Shown in pieces: positions 16,081-27,734 of a DNA stretch of 64,000 bases (the stretch's first letter is position 1; each line of letters begins with the position of its first letter). The notes below the pieces were generated by a model. It was not told the DNA's origin. It searched no databases and worked only from the letters and a program-made list of their open reading frames with translations. A program made the translations under genes and the position numbers. The stretch spans positions 37,173 to 101,172 of the forward strand of contig CAJUSE010000003.1 in the NCBI GenBank assembly GCA_910588975.1, in the 5' to 3' direction. This DNA is from an uncultured Oscillospiraceae bacterium. Its GTDB lineage: Bacteria; Bacillota; Clostridia; Oscillospirales; Oscillospiraceae.

Positions 16081-16425
16081 TTATGATGGATGGGACACCG
16101 ATCGGATGTACTCCTCCAGTTCCTCCACCGGGCACAGCTCCACAGTGCTCTCCCGGCGGGCCAGCGCCCGGGCGATGGCCCGGCCCTGCTCGGTAAGGCC
16201 GCAGTCCACAATGACCAGCCGGCCGCCGAAGAGCCCGCCGCCACGGAGCCACACAAGGCCGGTCACCGCCTGCTCCAGGGTCTCCCCCTCTCCCCTGCCG
16301 GGGAGCAGGCAGACGGTGTCGGTGCCCCCGGTGGGCATGAGCAAACAGCCAAAGCCCAGCCAACCCAGGCTCACCAGGCCGATGACGGCCAAAAAGGCTA
16401 AAATGATCTCCACGATGGTCTCCAT
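16081..16425 (-). CDS. Small membrane-anchored protein
   Basis: 114 residues. One N-terminal transmembrane helix (about 7-30, ILAFLAVIGLVSLGWLGFGCLL), then a soluble domain of about 80 residues ending VELCPVEELEEYIRSV. GAGGTGATG precedes the start. In a run of minus-strand genes upstream of recD2. No family recognised. Confidence 0.7.
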   Translation of the reverse strand: METIVEIILAFLAVIGLVSLGWLGFGCLLMPTGGTDTVCLLPGRGEGETLEQAVTGLVWLRGGGLFGGRLVIVDCGLTEQGRAIARALARRESTVELCPVEELEEYIRSVSHPS

Positions 16426-16470
16426 CCCACATCACCTCGCCCCCATCCTATGCGGCGGGGAGCGGGCCGG

Positions 16471-16971
16471 TCACCCCAAAACGGTGGTGAATACGTTGAC
16501 CCCCACATGGGTCAGCCCGGTCATGATACAGCCGGCCAAAACGACCCCGGCGATGATGGAGGGCATGGCCTTTCGGAGAGGCATATCCAGAAAAGCCGCC
16601 GCCAGGGCCCCGGTCCAAGCCCCCGTCCCCGGCAGGGGGATGCCTACAAAGAGCATCAGGCCCAGATATTTATACTTGTTCACCTTTTTCCCCTTCAGAT
16701 GAGCCTTCCGCTCCAGGGCGTCTACCATGCCGTCCAGCCGGGGCAGGCGCTGACGCATCCACTGGAAAATGCGGCGGATGTAGACCAAAATGAAGGGGGC
16801 GGGAATGATATTGCCGATGACGGCGGCCACGAAGGCCTCCTCATAGGGCAGACCCAGGGCCACCCCGAAGGGAATGCCCCCCCGAAGCTCTACAATGGGG
16901 ATCATGGACACCAGCAGGGTGAAGATAAATTCACCGGCGCTAGTGGTTTGCAGCCAGGTCAAAAGGTCCAA
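16471..16971 (-). CDS. Small multidrug export-type membrane protein (COG2426)
   Basis: 166 residues, four to five hydrophobic segments. The N-terminal pattern ISMIPIVELRGGIPFGVALG-like (residues 22-41: SMIPIVELRGGIPFGVALGL) and LFVGIPLPGTGAWTGALAA identify the family annotated as small multidrug exporters. Transport function in this family is poorly established. Confidence 0.85.
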   Translation of the reverse strand: MDLLTWLQTTSAGEFIFTLLVSMIPIVELRGGIPFGVALGLPYEEAFVAAVIGNIIPAPFILVYIRRIFQWMRQRLPRLDGMVDALERKAHLKGKKVNKYKYLGLMLFVGIPLPGTGAWTGALAAAFLDMPLRKAMPSIIAGVVLAGCIMTGLTHVGVNVFTTVLG

Positions 16972-16983
16972 GGGAGCATCTCC

Positions 16984-17415
16984 TTACAGTGGTTTAGAAA
17001 ACTTGAAATGGGTGCCGGTCATTCCCTCCCGCTGATAAAAGCGGTGGGTGTCTTTGCGAAGCTGGTTACAGGCCACCTCAATCTGCACGCAGCCCCACTC
17101 CCGGGCCAGGACACAGGCCTCCGCCAGCAGCTGGCTGCCAATGCCCTCTCCCCGGCAGGCGGGAGAGACCACCAGCTCCATGACCTCGGCCACCCTGCCG
17201 CAGTGGTGGAGCTGACCCTCCATCCGAAGGTTCAGCACTCCCACTACACTTCCTTCCCGCTCACAGAGCAGGCAGATATGACGTTCCGATACCAGCTGCT
17301 CCTCATAGAGGGTGGAAAAGGTATCGAAGGGAAACCGGGTGTCCTCCAGCCGGCAGATCAGCTCATAGACTGCCTGGCAATCCTCCCGGCCCGCCGGGCG
17401 CAGTGTGACGGCCAC
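16984..17415 (-). CDS. GNAT-family N-acetyltransferase
   Basis: 143 residues. Acetyl-CoA loop VVSPACRGEGIGSQLLAEAC with the R/Q-x-x-G-x-G/A signature (RGEGIG) after the LVVSP strand. Substrate cannot be told. Its start is four bases from the uvrA stop, so it is translated behind uvrA. Confidence 0.9.
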   Translation of the reverse strand: MAVTLRPAGREDCQAVYELICRLEDTRFPFDTFSTLYEEQLVSERHICLLCEREGSVVGVLNLRMEGQLHHCGRVAEVMELVVSPACRGEGIGSQLLAEACVLAREWGCVQIEVACNQLRKDTHRFYQREGMTGTHFKFSKPL

Positions 17416-17418
17416 CGC

Positions 17419-20247
<2,829 letters not shown>

Positions 20248-20294
20248 GGGGGTATCTCCTTCGGTGGTGAAGTGTGATCTTGCTTGCAACGTCA

Positions 20295-20323
20295 ATCATA
20301 GAGGAACAAATTTTTTATGCCAA
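20295..20323 (-). promoter_or_regulatory. uvrA promoter with SOS-like box
   Basis: Minus strand TTGGCA (20318-20323), 17 bases, TATGAT (20295-20300). In the spacer on plus, GGAACAAATTTTTT (20303-20316) resembles the box in the uvrB promoter (its complement reads AGAACAAATGTTTT) and half of the Gram-positive LexA site GAAC-N4-GTTC. Confidence 0.55.
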
Positions 20324-20326
20324 GGC

Positions 20327-20716
20327 TCAGTTCTGGGCCTCCTCGATCTCCTTCTGCACATACTTGGGCAGTTTGGAGAAAATAAGGCGGTAGGAGTCGT
20401 CACAGAGCTCCTGGATCAGCTCCCGGGGCAGATCTCCATCCAGCAGGACGGCGATCCAGGTCCGCTTGTCGCAGTAGAAGCCGGGAAGGATATCCGGAAA
20501 CTCCGCTCGAAGCAGCTCGGAGCGGCCGGGGTCACACTTTAGGTTGACCAGCACATGGTCATTGTACTGCTCATCCTTCATGCCCTGGGGCTTGCAGAGG
20601 GCGGCGAAGAGCTTGCCACGGACCATGTAGCGGTCCCAGCCCCACTCCACCTTGAAGTCATGCTCCGCCCCGGGCAGGGAGAGCAGGTAGGGCTCCAGCC
20701 AGTCATAAGAGGTCAT
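20327..20716 (-). CDS. MmcQ/YjbR family DNA-binding-fold protein
   Basis: 129 residues. YDWLEPYLLSLPGAEHDFKVEW, then KLFAALCK, VNLKCDPGRSELLRAEFPDILPGFY and WIAVLLDGDLPRELIQELCDDSYRLI are the MmcQ/YjbR signature (cyanophage-like double-wing fold). Biological role is unclear in this family. Confidence 0.88.
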   Translation of the reverse strand: MTSYDWLEPYLLSLPGAEHDFKVEWGWDRYMVRGKLFAALCKPQGMKDEQYNDHVLVNLKCDPGRSELLRAEFPDILPGFYCDKRTWIAVLLDGDLPRELIQELCDDSYRLIFSKLPKYVQKEIEEAQN

Positions 20717-20759
20717 AGTTTTCTCCTATTTGTGTGTTTATTTTCATCCTGGAGCAGGC

Positions 20760-21779
20760 TCACCGACCGAAGGTCTCGGTCACGCTCTTCAGCATCTCCC
20801 GGATGGGCAGCTCATAGGGGCAGCGGGTCTCACAGGCGCCGCACTCAATGCACTCACTGGCAGTGTGGCCCATGGCGGCGTAGCGCTGCTCGGCCCACTC
20901 CCCCAGGCCCTCGTAGTGGAGCTTGTAGTTCTGGAACAGGAAGGCGGAGGGGATGTTGATGCCCACAGTGCAGGGGGCGCAGTAGCCGCACCGGCGGCAG
21001 AAGGTGGTGCCCAGCTCCCGCCGGATGGCCTCGCACCGCTCCTCCTCCTCGGCGGTGAGGGGGCCCAGGACCTCGGCGGCAGCGGCATTGCGCTCCACCT
21101 CGGTGGCATCCCCCATGCCGGGGATCATAATGTCCATAACGCCCTTGGCGTCAATGTACTTCAGGGCCAGGGTCCAATCGGTGAGGTTGCCGCCGGCCAT
21201 GGGCTTCATGCAAATGGTGCCGATGCCCTTCTCCCGGGCCAGCCGGAGGACCTCCTCCCCCTGGTTTTCCACGATGTTATAGGGGAACATGACCGTCTCG
21301 ATCTTGTCGCTGTACTCCTCCACCGCCTTGCGCAGGGCGTCGATGTTGTGGAAGGTGGCCCCGATGTGGCCAATCTTCCCCGTCGCCTTGGCCTCCTCCA
21401 GCGCCCGGTAGGCCCCGTCAGGGCCAAAGACCTTGTCAAAGTCGGCAAGGGGCAGGTTGTGGATCTGGTAGACCTCGATGTGGTCGGTGTCCAGCTTGCT
21501 CAGGCTGATCTCCACTTCCTTCTTCATGCCCTCGTAATCCCGGACCATGCTCTTGGTGGCCAGGATAAACTTGTCCCGGCGGCCCTTCAGAGCGGCCCCC
21601 AGGTACTCTTCAGAGACGGTGTAGCCCCGGGCGGTGTCGATGTAGTTCATGCCGTGCTTCTCCAGGGCGTCCACCACCGCCATGGTATTGGCGGCATCGG
21701 AGCGCTGGATGGGAATTCCGCCAAAGGAGACGACGGCGCACTTCAAACCGGTCTTACCAAGCTCTACGTACTTCATCAT
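20760..21779 (-). CDS. Aldo/keto reductase with C-terminal 4Fe-4S region
   Basis: 339 residues. An N-terminal AKR barrel with catalytic Asp48, Tyr53, Lys76 and His107 is followed by cysteine clusters FCRRCGYCAPC and CIECGACETRCP, the second a ferredoxin-type C-x2-C-x2-C-x3-CP. This fusion is common in anaerobes and suggests electron supply from an iron-sulfur carrier rather than only NADPH. Cytosolic. Substrate unknown. Confidence 0.92.
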   Translation of the reverse strand: MMKYVELGKTGLKCAVVSFGGIPIQRSDAANTMAVVDALEKHGMNYIDTARGYTVSEEYLGAALKGRRDKFILATKSMVRDYEGMKKEVEISLSKLDTDHIEVYQIHNLPLADFDKVFGPDGAYRALEEAKATGKIGHIGATFHNIDALRKAVEEYSDKIETVMFPYNIVENQGEEVLRLAREKGIGTICMKPMAGGNLTDWTLALKYIDAKGVMDIMIPGMGDATEVERNAAAAEVLGPLTAEEEERCEAIRRELGTTFCRRCGYCAPCTVGINIPSAFLFQNYKLHYEGLGEWAEQRYAAMGHTASECIECGACETRCPYELPIREMLKSVTETFGR

Positions 21780-21888
21780 AATGACCTCACTTTTTGTTCA
21801 TTTAATTTTGAGAGGTGCCCCAGCTCGAGGCCCTCTATTTTTGCAAATTCAGCCTTCAGACGTATACCATAAAGAAGATAAAGTCGGC

Positions 21889-23859
21889 CTACTTCTTCCC
21901 TCTCAGTTCGATGATGCGGTCACGGAGGACGGCAGCGTATTCGAACTCAAGCCGCTTGGAGGCCTCCTTCATCTCCTTTTCCAGCTTCTCCACGGCGGCG
22001 TCCAGCTCCTTCTTGGTCATGTTGTTCTTCAGCCGGACGGCGTGCTCGGCCTCCTCCTCGCCGTGGGACAGGTCCACCAGCTCCCGCACCGACTTCATAA
22101 TGGTCTTGGGCACGATGCCGTTGGCCTTGTTATGGGCCTCCTGCTTCTCCCGGCGGCGCTCGGTCTCCACCAGGGCTGCCCGCATGGAGGGGGTGATCTT
22201 ATCGGCGTACATGATGACCATGCCGTGGTCGTTTCGGGCGGCCCGGCCGATGGTCTGGATGAGGGAGGTCTCCCCCCGGAGAAATCCCTCCTTGTCGGCG
22301 TCCAGAATGGCCACCAGGCTCACCTCGGGCAGGTCCAGGCCCTCCCGGAGCAGGTTGATGCCCACCAGCACATCGTAAGTGCCCAGCCGCAGATCCCGGA
22401 TGATCTCCTGCCGCTCGATGGTGTCGATGTCGTGGTGCATATACTGCACCTTGATGCCCACATTTTTCAGGTAGGCGGTCAGGTCCTCGGCCATCTTCTT
22501 GGTCAGGGTGGTGACCAGCACCCGCTCACCCACGGCGATGCGGTCGTTGATCTCCCCGATGAGGTCATCGATCTGCCCCTCCACCGGCCGGACCTCCACC
22601 TTGGGGTCCAGCAGGCCGGTGGGCCGAATGACCTGCTCCACCACCTGGCCCGAGCGGCTGCGCTCGTACTCCCCAGGGGTGGCCGAGACGTAGATGACCT
22701 GATTGACCTTCGCCTCAAACTCCTCGAATTTCAAGGGCCGGTTGTCAAAGGCCGAGGGCAGCCGGAAGCCGTAGTCCACCAGGGTGGTCTTTCTCGCCCT
22801 GTCCCCGTTATACATGGCGTGGACCTGGGGCAGGGTCACATGGCTCTCGTCGATGAACATGAGGAAGTCCTTGGGAAAGTAGTCCATCAACGTCATGGGA
22901 GGGCTGCCCGCCGGCCGGCCGGCAATGGGCCGGGAGTAGTTCTCAATGCCCGAGCAGAAGCCCAGCTCCTGGAGCATTTCAATGTCATAGGAGGTGCGCT
23001 GCTTGATGCGCTGGGCCTCCACCAGCATCTCATTCTGCTGGAAGTAGGCCACCCTCTCCTCCATCTCTCTGTAAATATCCTGAATGGCCCGGGCCAGCTT
23101 CTCCCGGGGGGTGATATAGTGGCTGGCCGGAAACACGGGGATGTGCTCCAGCCGGCGGATAGGGGCGCCGGTGACCACGTTGATCTCGCTGAGCCGGTCG
23201 ATCTCGTCCCCGAAGAACTCCACCCGGATGGCCGTGTCCCGCCAATAGGCCGGCCAGATCTCCACCGTGTCCCCCCGAACCCGGAACACGTTGCGCTCCC
23301 AGGCGATGTCGTTGCGCTCGTAGCGGTCCTCCACCAGCCGGCGCATGAGCTCCTCCCGCTTGATGGTCTGGCCCACCCGAAGGGGGATCATCATGTGGGC
23401 GTAGTCGTCAGGCTCGCCCAGGCCGTAGATGCAGGACACCGAGCAGACCACGATCACGTCCCGCCGCTCGATGAGGGAGGCGGTGGCGCTGAGCCGCAGC
23501 CGGTCGATCTCGTCATTCACCGAAGAGTCCTTCTCGATGAAGGTGTCGGTGTGAGGGATATAGGCCTCGGGCTGGTAGTAGTCGTAGTAGGAGACGAAGT
23601 ACTCCACGGCGTTGTCGGGGAAGAACTCCTTGAACTCGGCGCAGAGCTGGGCGGCCAGGGTCTTATTGTGGGCCAGTACCAGGGTGGGTCGCTGGACCTT
23701 CTCAATGACCTTAGCCATGGTGAAGGTCTTGCCCGAGCCGGTGACGCCCAAAAGGGTCTGCTCGCTCAGGCCGTTTTCCACTCCCGCCGCCAGCTCCTCA
23801 ATGGCCTTGGGCTGGTCACCGCCGGGCGTAAAGGGGCTCACCACACGAAACTCCGGCAT
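21889..23859 (-). CDS. uvrB: Excinuclease ABC subunit B
   Basis: 656 residues from the ATG at 23859 (GAGGAGG upstream; MPEFRVVSPFTPGGDQPKAI is standard). Helicase-like DNA damage verification subunit. Walker A GVTGSGKTFT near the start, the YYDYYQPEAYIP beta-hairpin region, DESHVTLPQ, helicase motif VI (QTIGRAARN) and a C-terminal UVR motif for UvrA/UvrC contact. Own SOS-like promoter. Confidence 0.98.
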   Translation of the reverse strand: MPEFRVVSPFTPGGDQPKAIEELAAGVENGLSEQTLLGVTGSGKTFTMAKVIEKVQRPTLVLAHNKTLAAQLCAEFKEFFPDNAVEYFVSYYDYYQPEAYIPHTDTFIEKDSSVNDEIDRLRLSATASLIERRDVIVVCSVSCIYGLGEPDDYAHMMIPLRVGQTIKREELMRRLVEDRYERNDIAWERNVFRVRGDTVEIWPAYWRDTAIRVEFFGDEIDRLSEINVVTGAPIRRLEHIPVFPASHYITPREKLARAIQDIYREMEERVAYFQQNEMLVEAQRIKQRTSYDIEMLQELGFCSGIENYSRPIAGRPAGSPPMTLMDYFPKDFLMFIDESHVTLPQVHAMYNGDRARKTTLVDYGFRLPSAFDNRPLKFEEFEAKVNQVIYVSATPGEYERSRSGQVVEQVIRPTGLLDPKVEVRPVEGQIDDLIGEINDRIAVGERVLVTTLTKKMAEDLTAYLKNVGIKVQYMHHDIDTIERQEIIRDLRLGTYDVLVGINLLREGLDLPEVSLVAILDADKEGFLRGETSLIQTIGRAARNDHGMVIMYADKITPSMRAALVETERRREKQEAHNKANGIVPKTIMKSVRELVDLSHGEEEAEHAVRLKNNMTKKELDAAVEKLEKEMKEASKRLEFEYAAVLRDRIIELRGKK

Positions 23860-23911
23860 ATTCTCCCCCTCCTCTCCGGGGCCGAATGGCCCCAAGGTGT
23901 CTGTTTCCTTC

Positions 23912-23940
23912 AGTATATCAAAACATTTGTTCTATTTCAA
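23912..23940 (-). promoter_or_regulatory. uvrB promoter with LexA-like box
   Basis: Minus strand TTGAAA (23935-23940), 17 bases, TATACT (23912-23917). The spacer holds AGAACAAATGTTTT (plus 23920-23933), close to the DinR/LexA consensus GAAC-N4-GTTC. Confidence 0.7.
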
Positions 23941-23988
23941 GAGAAATTTCCCGGAATGGGGAAAAAAGGGACCTGTCGGCCCCCTTCC

Positions 23989-24684
23989 CTATCTCTTTTG
24001 ACCGCCGGAGCGGAGGTCCACCCCGCTTTTACGCATGGAGACCATGTCATCGTCGGAGAAAATGAGATGGTCCACCAGTGTGATATCCACCGACTCCAGC
24101 ACCTGATAGAGCCGGACGGTGGTGGCGATATCCGCCTCCGAGGGCAGAGCCACTCCGGAGATGTGGTTGTGGGCCACCACAACATGGGTGGCGTTGAGGG
24201 CCAGAGCATTTTCCACCACGCTGCGAATGGTGATAGGGGCGGCGTTCACGTTGCCTTCAGCCACCACACGAATGCCCAAATTCTTCCCCTTGCCATCCAT
24301 GCACAGCAGGCACACCCGCTCGTTCCGGGCGCCAAAAAAGTAGCTGCGCAGTTGGCGGAAGGCCTCCTGGGTGTTGGTCACCGGCTCTCCGGGGCTGGTG
24401 CGGCTGGTGAGATAGCGGCCCGAAAGCTCCTTGGCCGCCTTCAGCAGCACAATGGCGCTCTCCCCGACCCCCTCCACCTTAGCCAGCTCCTCGGCAGTGG
24501 CGTCCAGAACCCCCGAGAGGGAGCCGAACCGGTCCAGCAGAGCGTGGGCCAGGGGATTGGTGTCCCGCCGGGGGACGGCGTAAAACAACAGCAATTCCAG
24601 CAGCTGGTGGTCCCAAAACATATCGGGCCGTTCCAAAAAGGCCTTTTTCAGCCGGGCCCGGTGACCATCATGGACAGAGGACAT
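23989..24684 (-). CDS. radC: RadC/JAB-domain protein
   Basis: 231 residues. Two helix-hairpin-helix-like turns in the N-terminal half (GVGESAIVLLKAAKE) and a JAMM metal site: H172-N-H174 (AHNHISG) with the downstream S-x-A-D. The third base-pair of the usual HNHPSG motif is changed to Ile, Pro175 being replaced. Despite its name the family has no proven DNA repair role. Sits between uvrB and pyrE. Confidence 0.92.
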   Translation of the reverse strand: MSSVHDGHRARLKKAFLERPDMFWDHQLLELLLFYAVPRRDTNPLAHALLDRFGSLSGVLDATAEELAKVEGVGESAIVLLKAAKELSGRYLTSRTSPGEPVTNTQEAFRQLRSYFFGARNERVCLLCMDGKGKNLGIRVVAEGNVNAAPITIRSVVENALALNATHVVVAHNHISGVALPSEADIATTVRLYQVLESVDITLVDHLIFSDDDMVSMRKSGVDLRSGGQKR

Positions 24685-24720
24685 GGGGGCTCCCTCCTTT
24701 CGTTGGGATTCGGTATCAAG

Positions 24721-24750
24721 CAGAGCGGGCGGCTAATAGCCGCCCCTACG
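24721..24750. repeat. REP-like palindrome, copy 2
   Basis: CAGAGCGGGCGGC, five bases, GCCGCCCCTACG. Same outer sequence as the copy at 16040-16072 with a different, still self-complementary, stem. Confidence 0.6.
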
Positions 24751-24769
24751 AAGGGCAAGTTGGAATGGC

Positions 24770-24923
24770 CGGGGCAAAAACGCCCATTCTCCGGCGACAT
24801 TTCCATCACGTGGCTGGACGAGACCTTATGGTTTCCTCATTGTGTCGTGGCGCCGGAGGCGCCCCAATGCCCTACGGGCATCTCTCCCATCATGGTCGCC
24901 GGAGAATGGGTATTTTTGCCCCG
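24770..24923. repeat. Miniature inverted-repeat element
   Basis: 29-base terminal inverted repeats (24770-24798 and 24895-24923) match at 27 positions, from CGGGGCAAAAA inwards to CTCCGGCGAC. The 96-base interior has further small palindromes (GGCGCCGGAGGCGCC, GCCCTACGGGC) and no gene. It ends 13 bases before the pyrE stop, so it may also act as pyrE terminator. No clear target duplication. Confidence 0.65.
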
Positions 24924-24935
24924 ATATATGGTAAA

Positions 24936-25607
24936 TCACTTCCCGCCGTACTGGGCCAGATAGTCCTCCATCCTGGCCAACATGGCATCGTCAATGTAGA
25001 CCTTGCCGTCGATCTCCCGGTTGTGGAGGAAGTCCATGATCTCCCGGACGGTGACGATGGGATAGACGTTGATGCCGTGGCTCTCCCGAAGCTCGTTGAT
25101 GGTGGTCTTTTCCCCGGTTCCCCGCTCCATGCGGTCCACCGAGACGATGAGGCCGGCAAAGGTGACGTCGGCCACACTCTTAAAGAGCTCAATGGTCTCC
25201 CGAACGGCGGTGCCGGCGGTGACCACGTCCTCCACAATAACTACCCGGTCGCCGTTTTGGGGCTTGTAACCCACCATGGAGCCCCCCTCGCCGTGGTCCT
25301 TGGCCTCCTTGCGGTTGAAGCAATAAGGCAGGTCCCGGCCGTAGTTGCGGTACAGGGATGCGGCCGCCGTCACCGTCAGGGGAATTCCCTTATAGGCAGG
25401 GCCGAACAGGCAGTCCACCCCCTCGGGGATGTTCTGCTGGATACAGGCGGCGTAGTAGTCGCCCAGCTTGGCGCACTGCTCGCCAGTCTTGTAGTTGCCG
25501 GTGTTGATGAAGTAGGGGGTCTTGCGGCCCGACTTGGTGGTGAAGTCCCCGAAGGTCAGCACCCCGGAGCGGACCATAAAGGTGATAAATTCTTCCTGAT
25601 AGGTCAT
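24936..25607 (-). CDS. pyrE: Orotate phosphoribosyltransferase
   Basis: 223 residues. Converts orotate and PRPP to OMP in pyrimidine synthesis. PRPP motif VVIVEDVVTAGTAVRE, the catalytic-loop region FNRKEAKDHGEGG and the N-terminal TKSGRKTPYFINTG are all present. Stands alone here, without other pyr genes. The start follows AAGGAGGAGTTCGCC. Confidence 0.97.
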   Translation of the reverse strand: MTYQEEFITFMVRSGVLTFGDFTTKSGRKTPYFINTGNYKTGEQCAKLGDYYAACIQQNIPEGVDCLFGPAYKGIPLTVTAAASLYRNYGRDLPYCFNRKEAKDHGEGGSMVGYKPQNGDRVVIVEDVVTAGTAVRETIELFKSVADVTFAGLIVSVDRMERGTGEKTTINELRESHGINVYPIVTVREIMDFLHNREIDGKVYIDDAMLARMEDYLAQYGGK

Positions 25608-25729
25608 GGCGAACTCCTCCTTGCGGCGTTTTTTGTCAGAATATTATACCATTTTCCCCGCCGGGAGACAAGGGCCAATCGAGGAATAGGAACAGGAATT
25701 TCGCCCGTCCCTGTCCCGGCACAAAAAAA

Positions 25730-25764
25730 GCCGCAGCACCCCGGGAAAACCGGGGCGCTGCGGC
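25730..25764 (-). terminator. Terminator of permease 1
   Basis: GCCGCAGC.CCCCGG arms with an AAAA-type loop; on minus the mismatch becomes G-U and a run of seven Ts follows. Confidence 0.85.
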
Positions 25765-25882
25765 GTGCGGTAGAAACAGGATGTGGTTTTCGCCACGGCA
25801 GAAGAGTGTCCCTCGGTGTGTCCCGCACCGAAAAGGCCTCCCTATATCAGCCCCCGGGCCCGGGGGAAGATACCTAAATCAA
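25765..25882 (-). promoter_or_regulatory. Structured 3' UTR of permease 1
   Basis: After the stop codon the transcript has the palindrome CCCCCGGGCCCGGGGG (25851-25866), then CTGATATAGGG, then an element with GGGACACACCG, then the terminator. The same order occurs after the two other permeases. No gene seen. Confidence 0.6.
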
Positions 25883-27232
25883 TTAGGCGTCGTCGTAGGA
25901 GACGGTCATCTCCACGTTGGGGCTCTTGCCACGGAAGTAACCGAAAGCCAGGCCGCCAACGATGAAGGCGATGTTCATGATCAGCAGGGGCATATCAGAG
26001 AACAGAGAAGAAGCGTTCATGTAGGTGGAGAACAGGGAGCCGCACAGGGCGATAAAAGCCATAAGGTTCAGCAGGCCCTGAGACACCTTGAACTGAGAGC
26101 GAGCCCACTGCTCGGGCAGGATCTTGGGGATGGCGGCAGTCCGAACGGCGATGATAGCGCCGGTGACACCACCCACCACCAGGGACAGGTTGCCCAGCTT
26201 GGAGACGGACAGGCCGGAGACGCAGCAGATAGCGCCGATGATGTAGAAGGTGGTCAGAATCTTATAGGGGACCTTGTTCTTGTTCAGAGCGGCATAGCTG
26301 CGGGGCAGCCAACCATCGTCACACACGGCCATAACAGGCTTGGTGGAGGTGGCCAGCTGGTTGTTCAGGGTGGAAGCCAGAGCGCAGCCGGCACCACCGA
26401 TGATGAACACATAGTACAGAGGCTTGGGCAGGATGTGGTTGGCCACGTTCACCAGAGAGTTACCCACCTCGGGCACGGGCAGCACGCCGGCGGCCACAAA
26501 GGCCAGGATGGCGTACAGAACGGCCACGAACAGGGTGGAAGTGATGACCACCAGGGGGATGTCACGGACGGGGTTCTTGGCCTCGGCGGAGAAGTTGACC
26601 ACGACAGTGGCGCCGCCAGTGGCGAAGGTCAACAGGCCGGCGGCCTGGCACATACCCATGGCGCCCTCCATCATGAAGTAGCCATCCTCGTTGGAGAAGT
26701 AGGTACCCCACTGGACCTTGGTGATACCCATGACACCGAACATGATCAGAGAGCCGATGAGGATGACCACCAGGGCGTTCTGGATCTTGGCGAAGGCGTC
26801 AATGCCCATCAGGTTCAGCACGAAGAAGATGGTAAGAACGGCCAGGCCGATCCACTTCTCGGAGCTCTCGGGCCACCCAAACAGGGGGCGAATGTAAGCG
26901 GCCAGAGACAGGCCGTACATAGCCAGAGAGAACTGCATCATGGAGGTGATGGTGGCCATGCCGGCGAAGGTCTTGCCGGCCATCAGGCCCATCTGGGTGT
27001 ACGTGCCGCCACGGAGACGGACGCAGGAGCACAGGAAGATGATGGGAATAGCGCCACAGCAGGTGATGACGGCGGCGATGAGGAACGAGAACACGACAGA
27101 ACGACCAGTCTGGTTGATAGCGGCGGGCATCAGAGACATGATACCGGCACCGATGATCTGGCCGATGGCGGAACCCTGCAGGTCCCAGAACCCGAGCTTC
27201 TGCTCAAGTTGTTTGGTACTAGCTTCAGCCAT
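25883..27232 (-). CDS. APC-family amino acid permease, paralog 1
   Basis: 449 residues, about 12 transmembrane helices. The first helix has the APC substrate motif GAGIMSLMPAA (unwound G-x-G), preceded by LGFWDLQGSAIGQI. Ends with SYDDA, as do the other two copies. Closest by eye to paralog 3 (shared MAEASTKQLEQKLGFWDLQ start). Substrate unknown; the neighbouring PLP enzyme suggests an amino acid, perhaps sulfur-containing. Own promoter, long leader, and terminator. AAAGGAGG precedes the start. Confidence 0.92.
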   Translation of the reverse strand: MAEASTKQLEQKLGFWDLQGSAIGQIIGAGIMSLMPAAINQTGRSVVFSFLIAAVITCCGAIPIIFLCSCVRLRGGTYTQMGLMAGKTFAGMATITSMMQFSLAMYGLSLAAYIRPLFGWPESSEKWIGLAVLTIFFVLNLMGIDAFAKIQNALVVILIGSLIMFGVMGITKVQWGTYFSNEDGYFMMEGAMGMCQAAGLLTFATGGATVVVNFSAEAKNPVRDIPLVVITSTLFVAVLYAILAFVAAGVLPVPEVGNSLVNVANHILPKPLYYVFIIGGAGCALASTLNNQLATSTKPVMAVCDDGWLPRSYAALNKNKVPYKILTTFYIIGAICCVSGLSVSKLGNLSLVVGGVTGAIIAVRTAAIPKILPEQWARSQFKVSQGLLNLMAFIALCGSLFSTYMNASSLFSDMPLLIMNIAFIVGGLAFGYFRGKSPNVEMTVSYDDA

Positions 27233-27410
27233 TGGATTTTCCTCCTTTTCTTTTATAGCACACAGGACAATATTAAAAAGGCGGGCCCGCCCTTTTAACC
27301 GTATTCGGAGCGCCCTTCATGGCCAGTTACTGGCCATGAAAAAAGGGTACCCTTTTTTGAATGCGAGCCCCCGCCGGTCAAGCCGCCGGACAGGGCTTCA
27401 CAGTTCGTTC
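27233..27410 (-). promoter_or_regulatory. Leader of permease 1 with three palindromic hairpins
   Basis: In transcript order: H1 AAAAAAGGGTACCCTTTTTT (27339-27358); H2 with arms CATGGCCAGT / ACTGGCCATG (27318-27338); H3, a 26-base near-palindrome around GGCGGGCCCGCC ending in TTTTTAA (27273-27298). H1 and H3 look like intrinsic terminators. H3 ends about 40 bases before the start codon. The same three elements precede both other permeases. Confidence 0.7.
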
Positions 27411-27419
27411 ACATTTTAT

Positions 27420-27447
27420 ATACTATCATACTTTTTCATTCCGTCAA
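27420..27447 (-). promoter_or_regulatory. Promoter of permease 1
   Basis: Minus strand TTGACG (27442-27447), 16 bases, TAGTAT (27420-27425), with TATATA overlapping at a 19-base spacing. Confidence 0.65.
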
Positions 27448-27580
27448 CCCTCTTTTCCCTTTCCTCCCCCATTTTCGTTCTTTCTGACAAACTTCGGAGC
27501 CGAAGTTTGTTGAAAATGCCGGAGCATTTCCCCTCTTATTGTTTACACGCCTACCCCCTTCGTCAAAATTGACAAAAAAT

Positions 27581-27613
27581 TCACAGCACCCCGGAAAAAC
27601 CGGGGTGCTGTGA
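27581..27613 (-). terminator. Terminator of permease 2
   Basis: TCACAGCACCCCGG / CCGGGGTGCTGTGA with five-base loop; on minus TTTTTT follows. Confidence 0.85.
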
Positions 27614-27734
27614 CGTTCGGCAGAAAAAGGAACCTATGGACCTTTCTCTCATTGGTGAGGCCCCGGTGTGTCCTTCACCGGAAGGGCCTCTATTATCCCC
27701 CGGGCCCGGGGGCGGTTCCATCGAATCGGAAAAA
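27614..27734 (-). promoter_or_regulatory. Structured 3' UTR of permease 2
   Basis: Same order as after permease 1: CCCCCGGGCCCGGGGG (27697-27712), then a GGACACACCGG hairpin with CCGGTGAAGG, then the terminator. No gene seen. Confidence 0.6.

Noticed and set aside
13800..16086. Long plus-strand frame opposite recD2
   Set aside because: Same shadow composition; recD2 motifs are intact on minus.
21649..24963. 1104-codon open frame on plus
   Set aside because: Antisense to uvrB and radC; no recognisable protein.
27318..27338. Leader peptide MASNWP in hairpin H2 of permease 1
   Set aside because: No ribosome binding site, and the other two leaders do not keep it (MS-stop, and an open frame without a stop).
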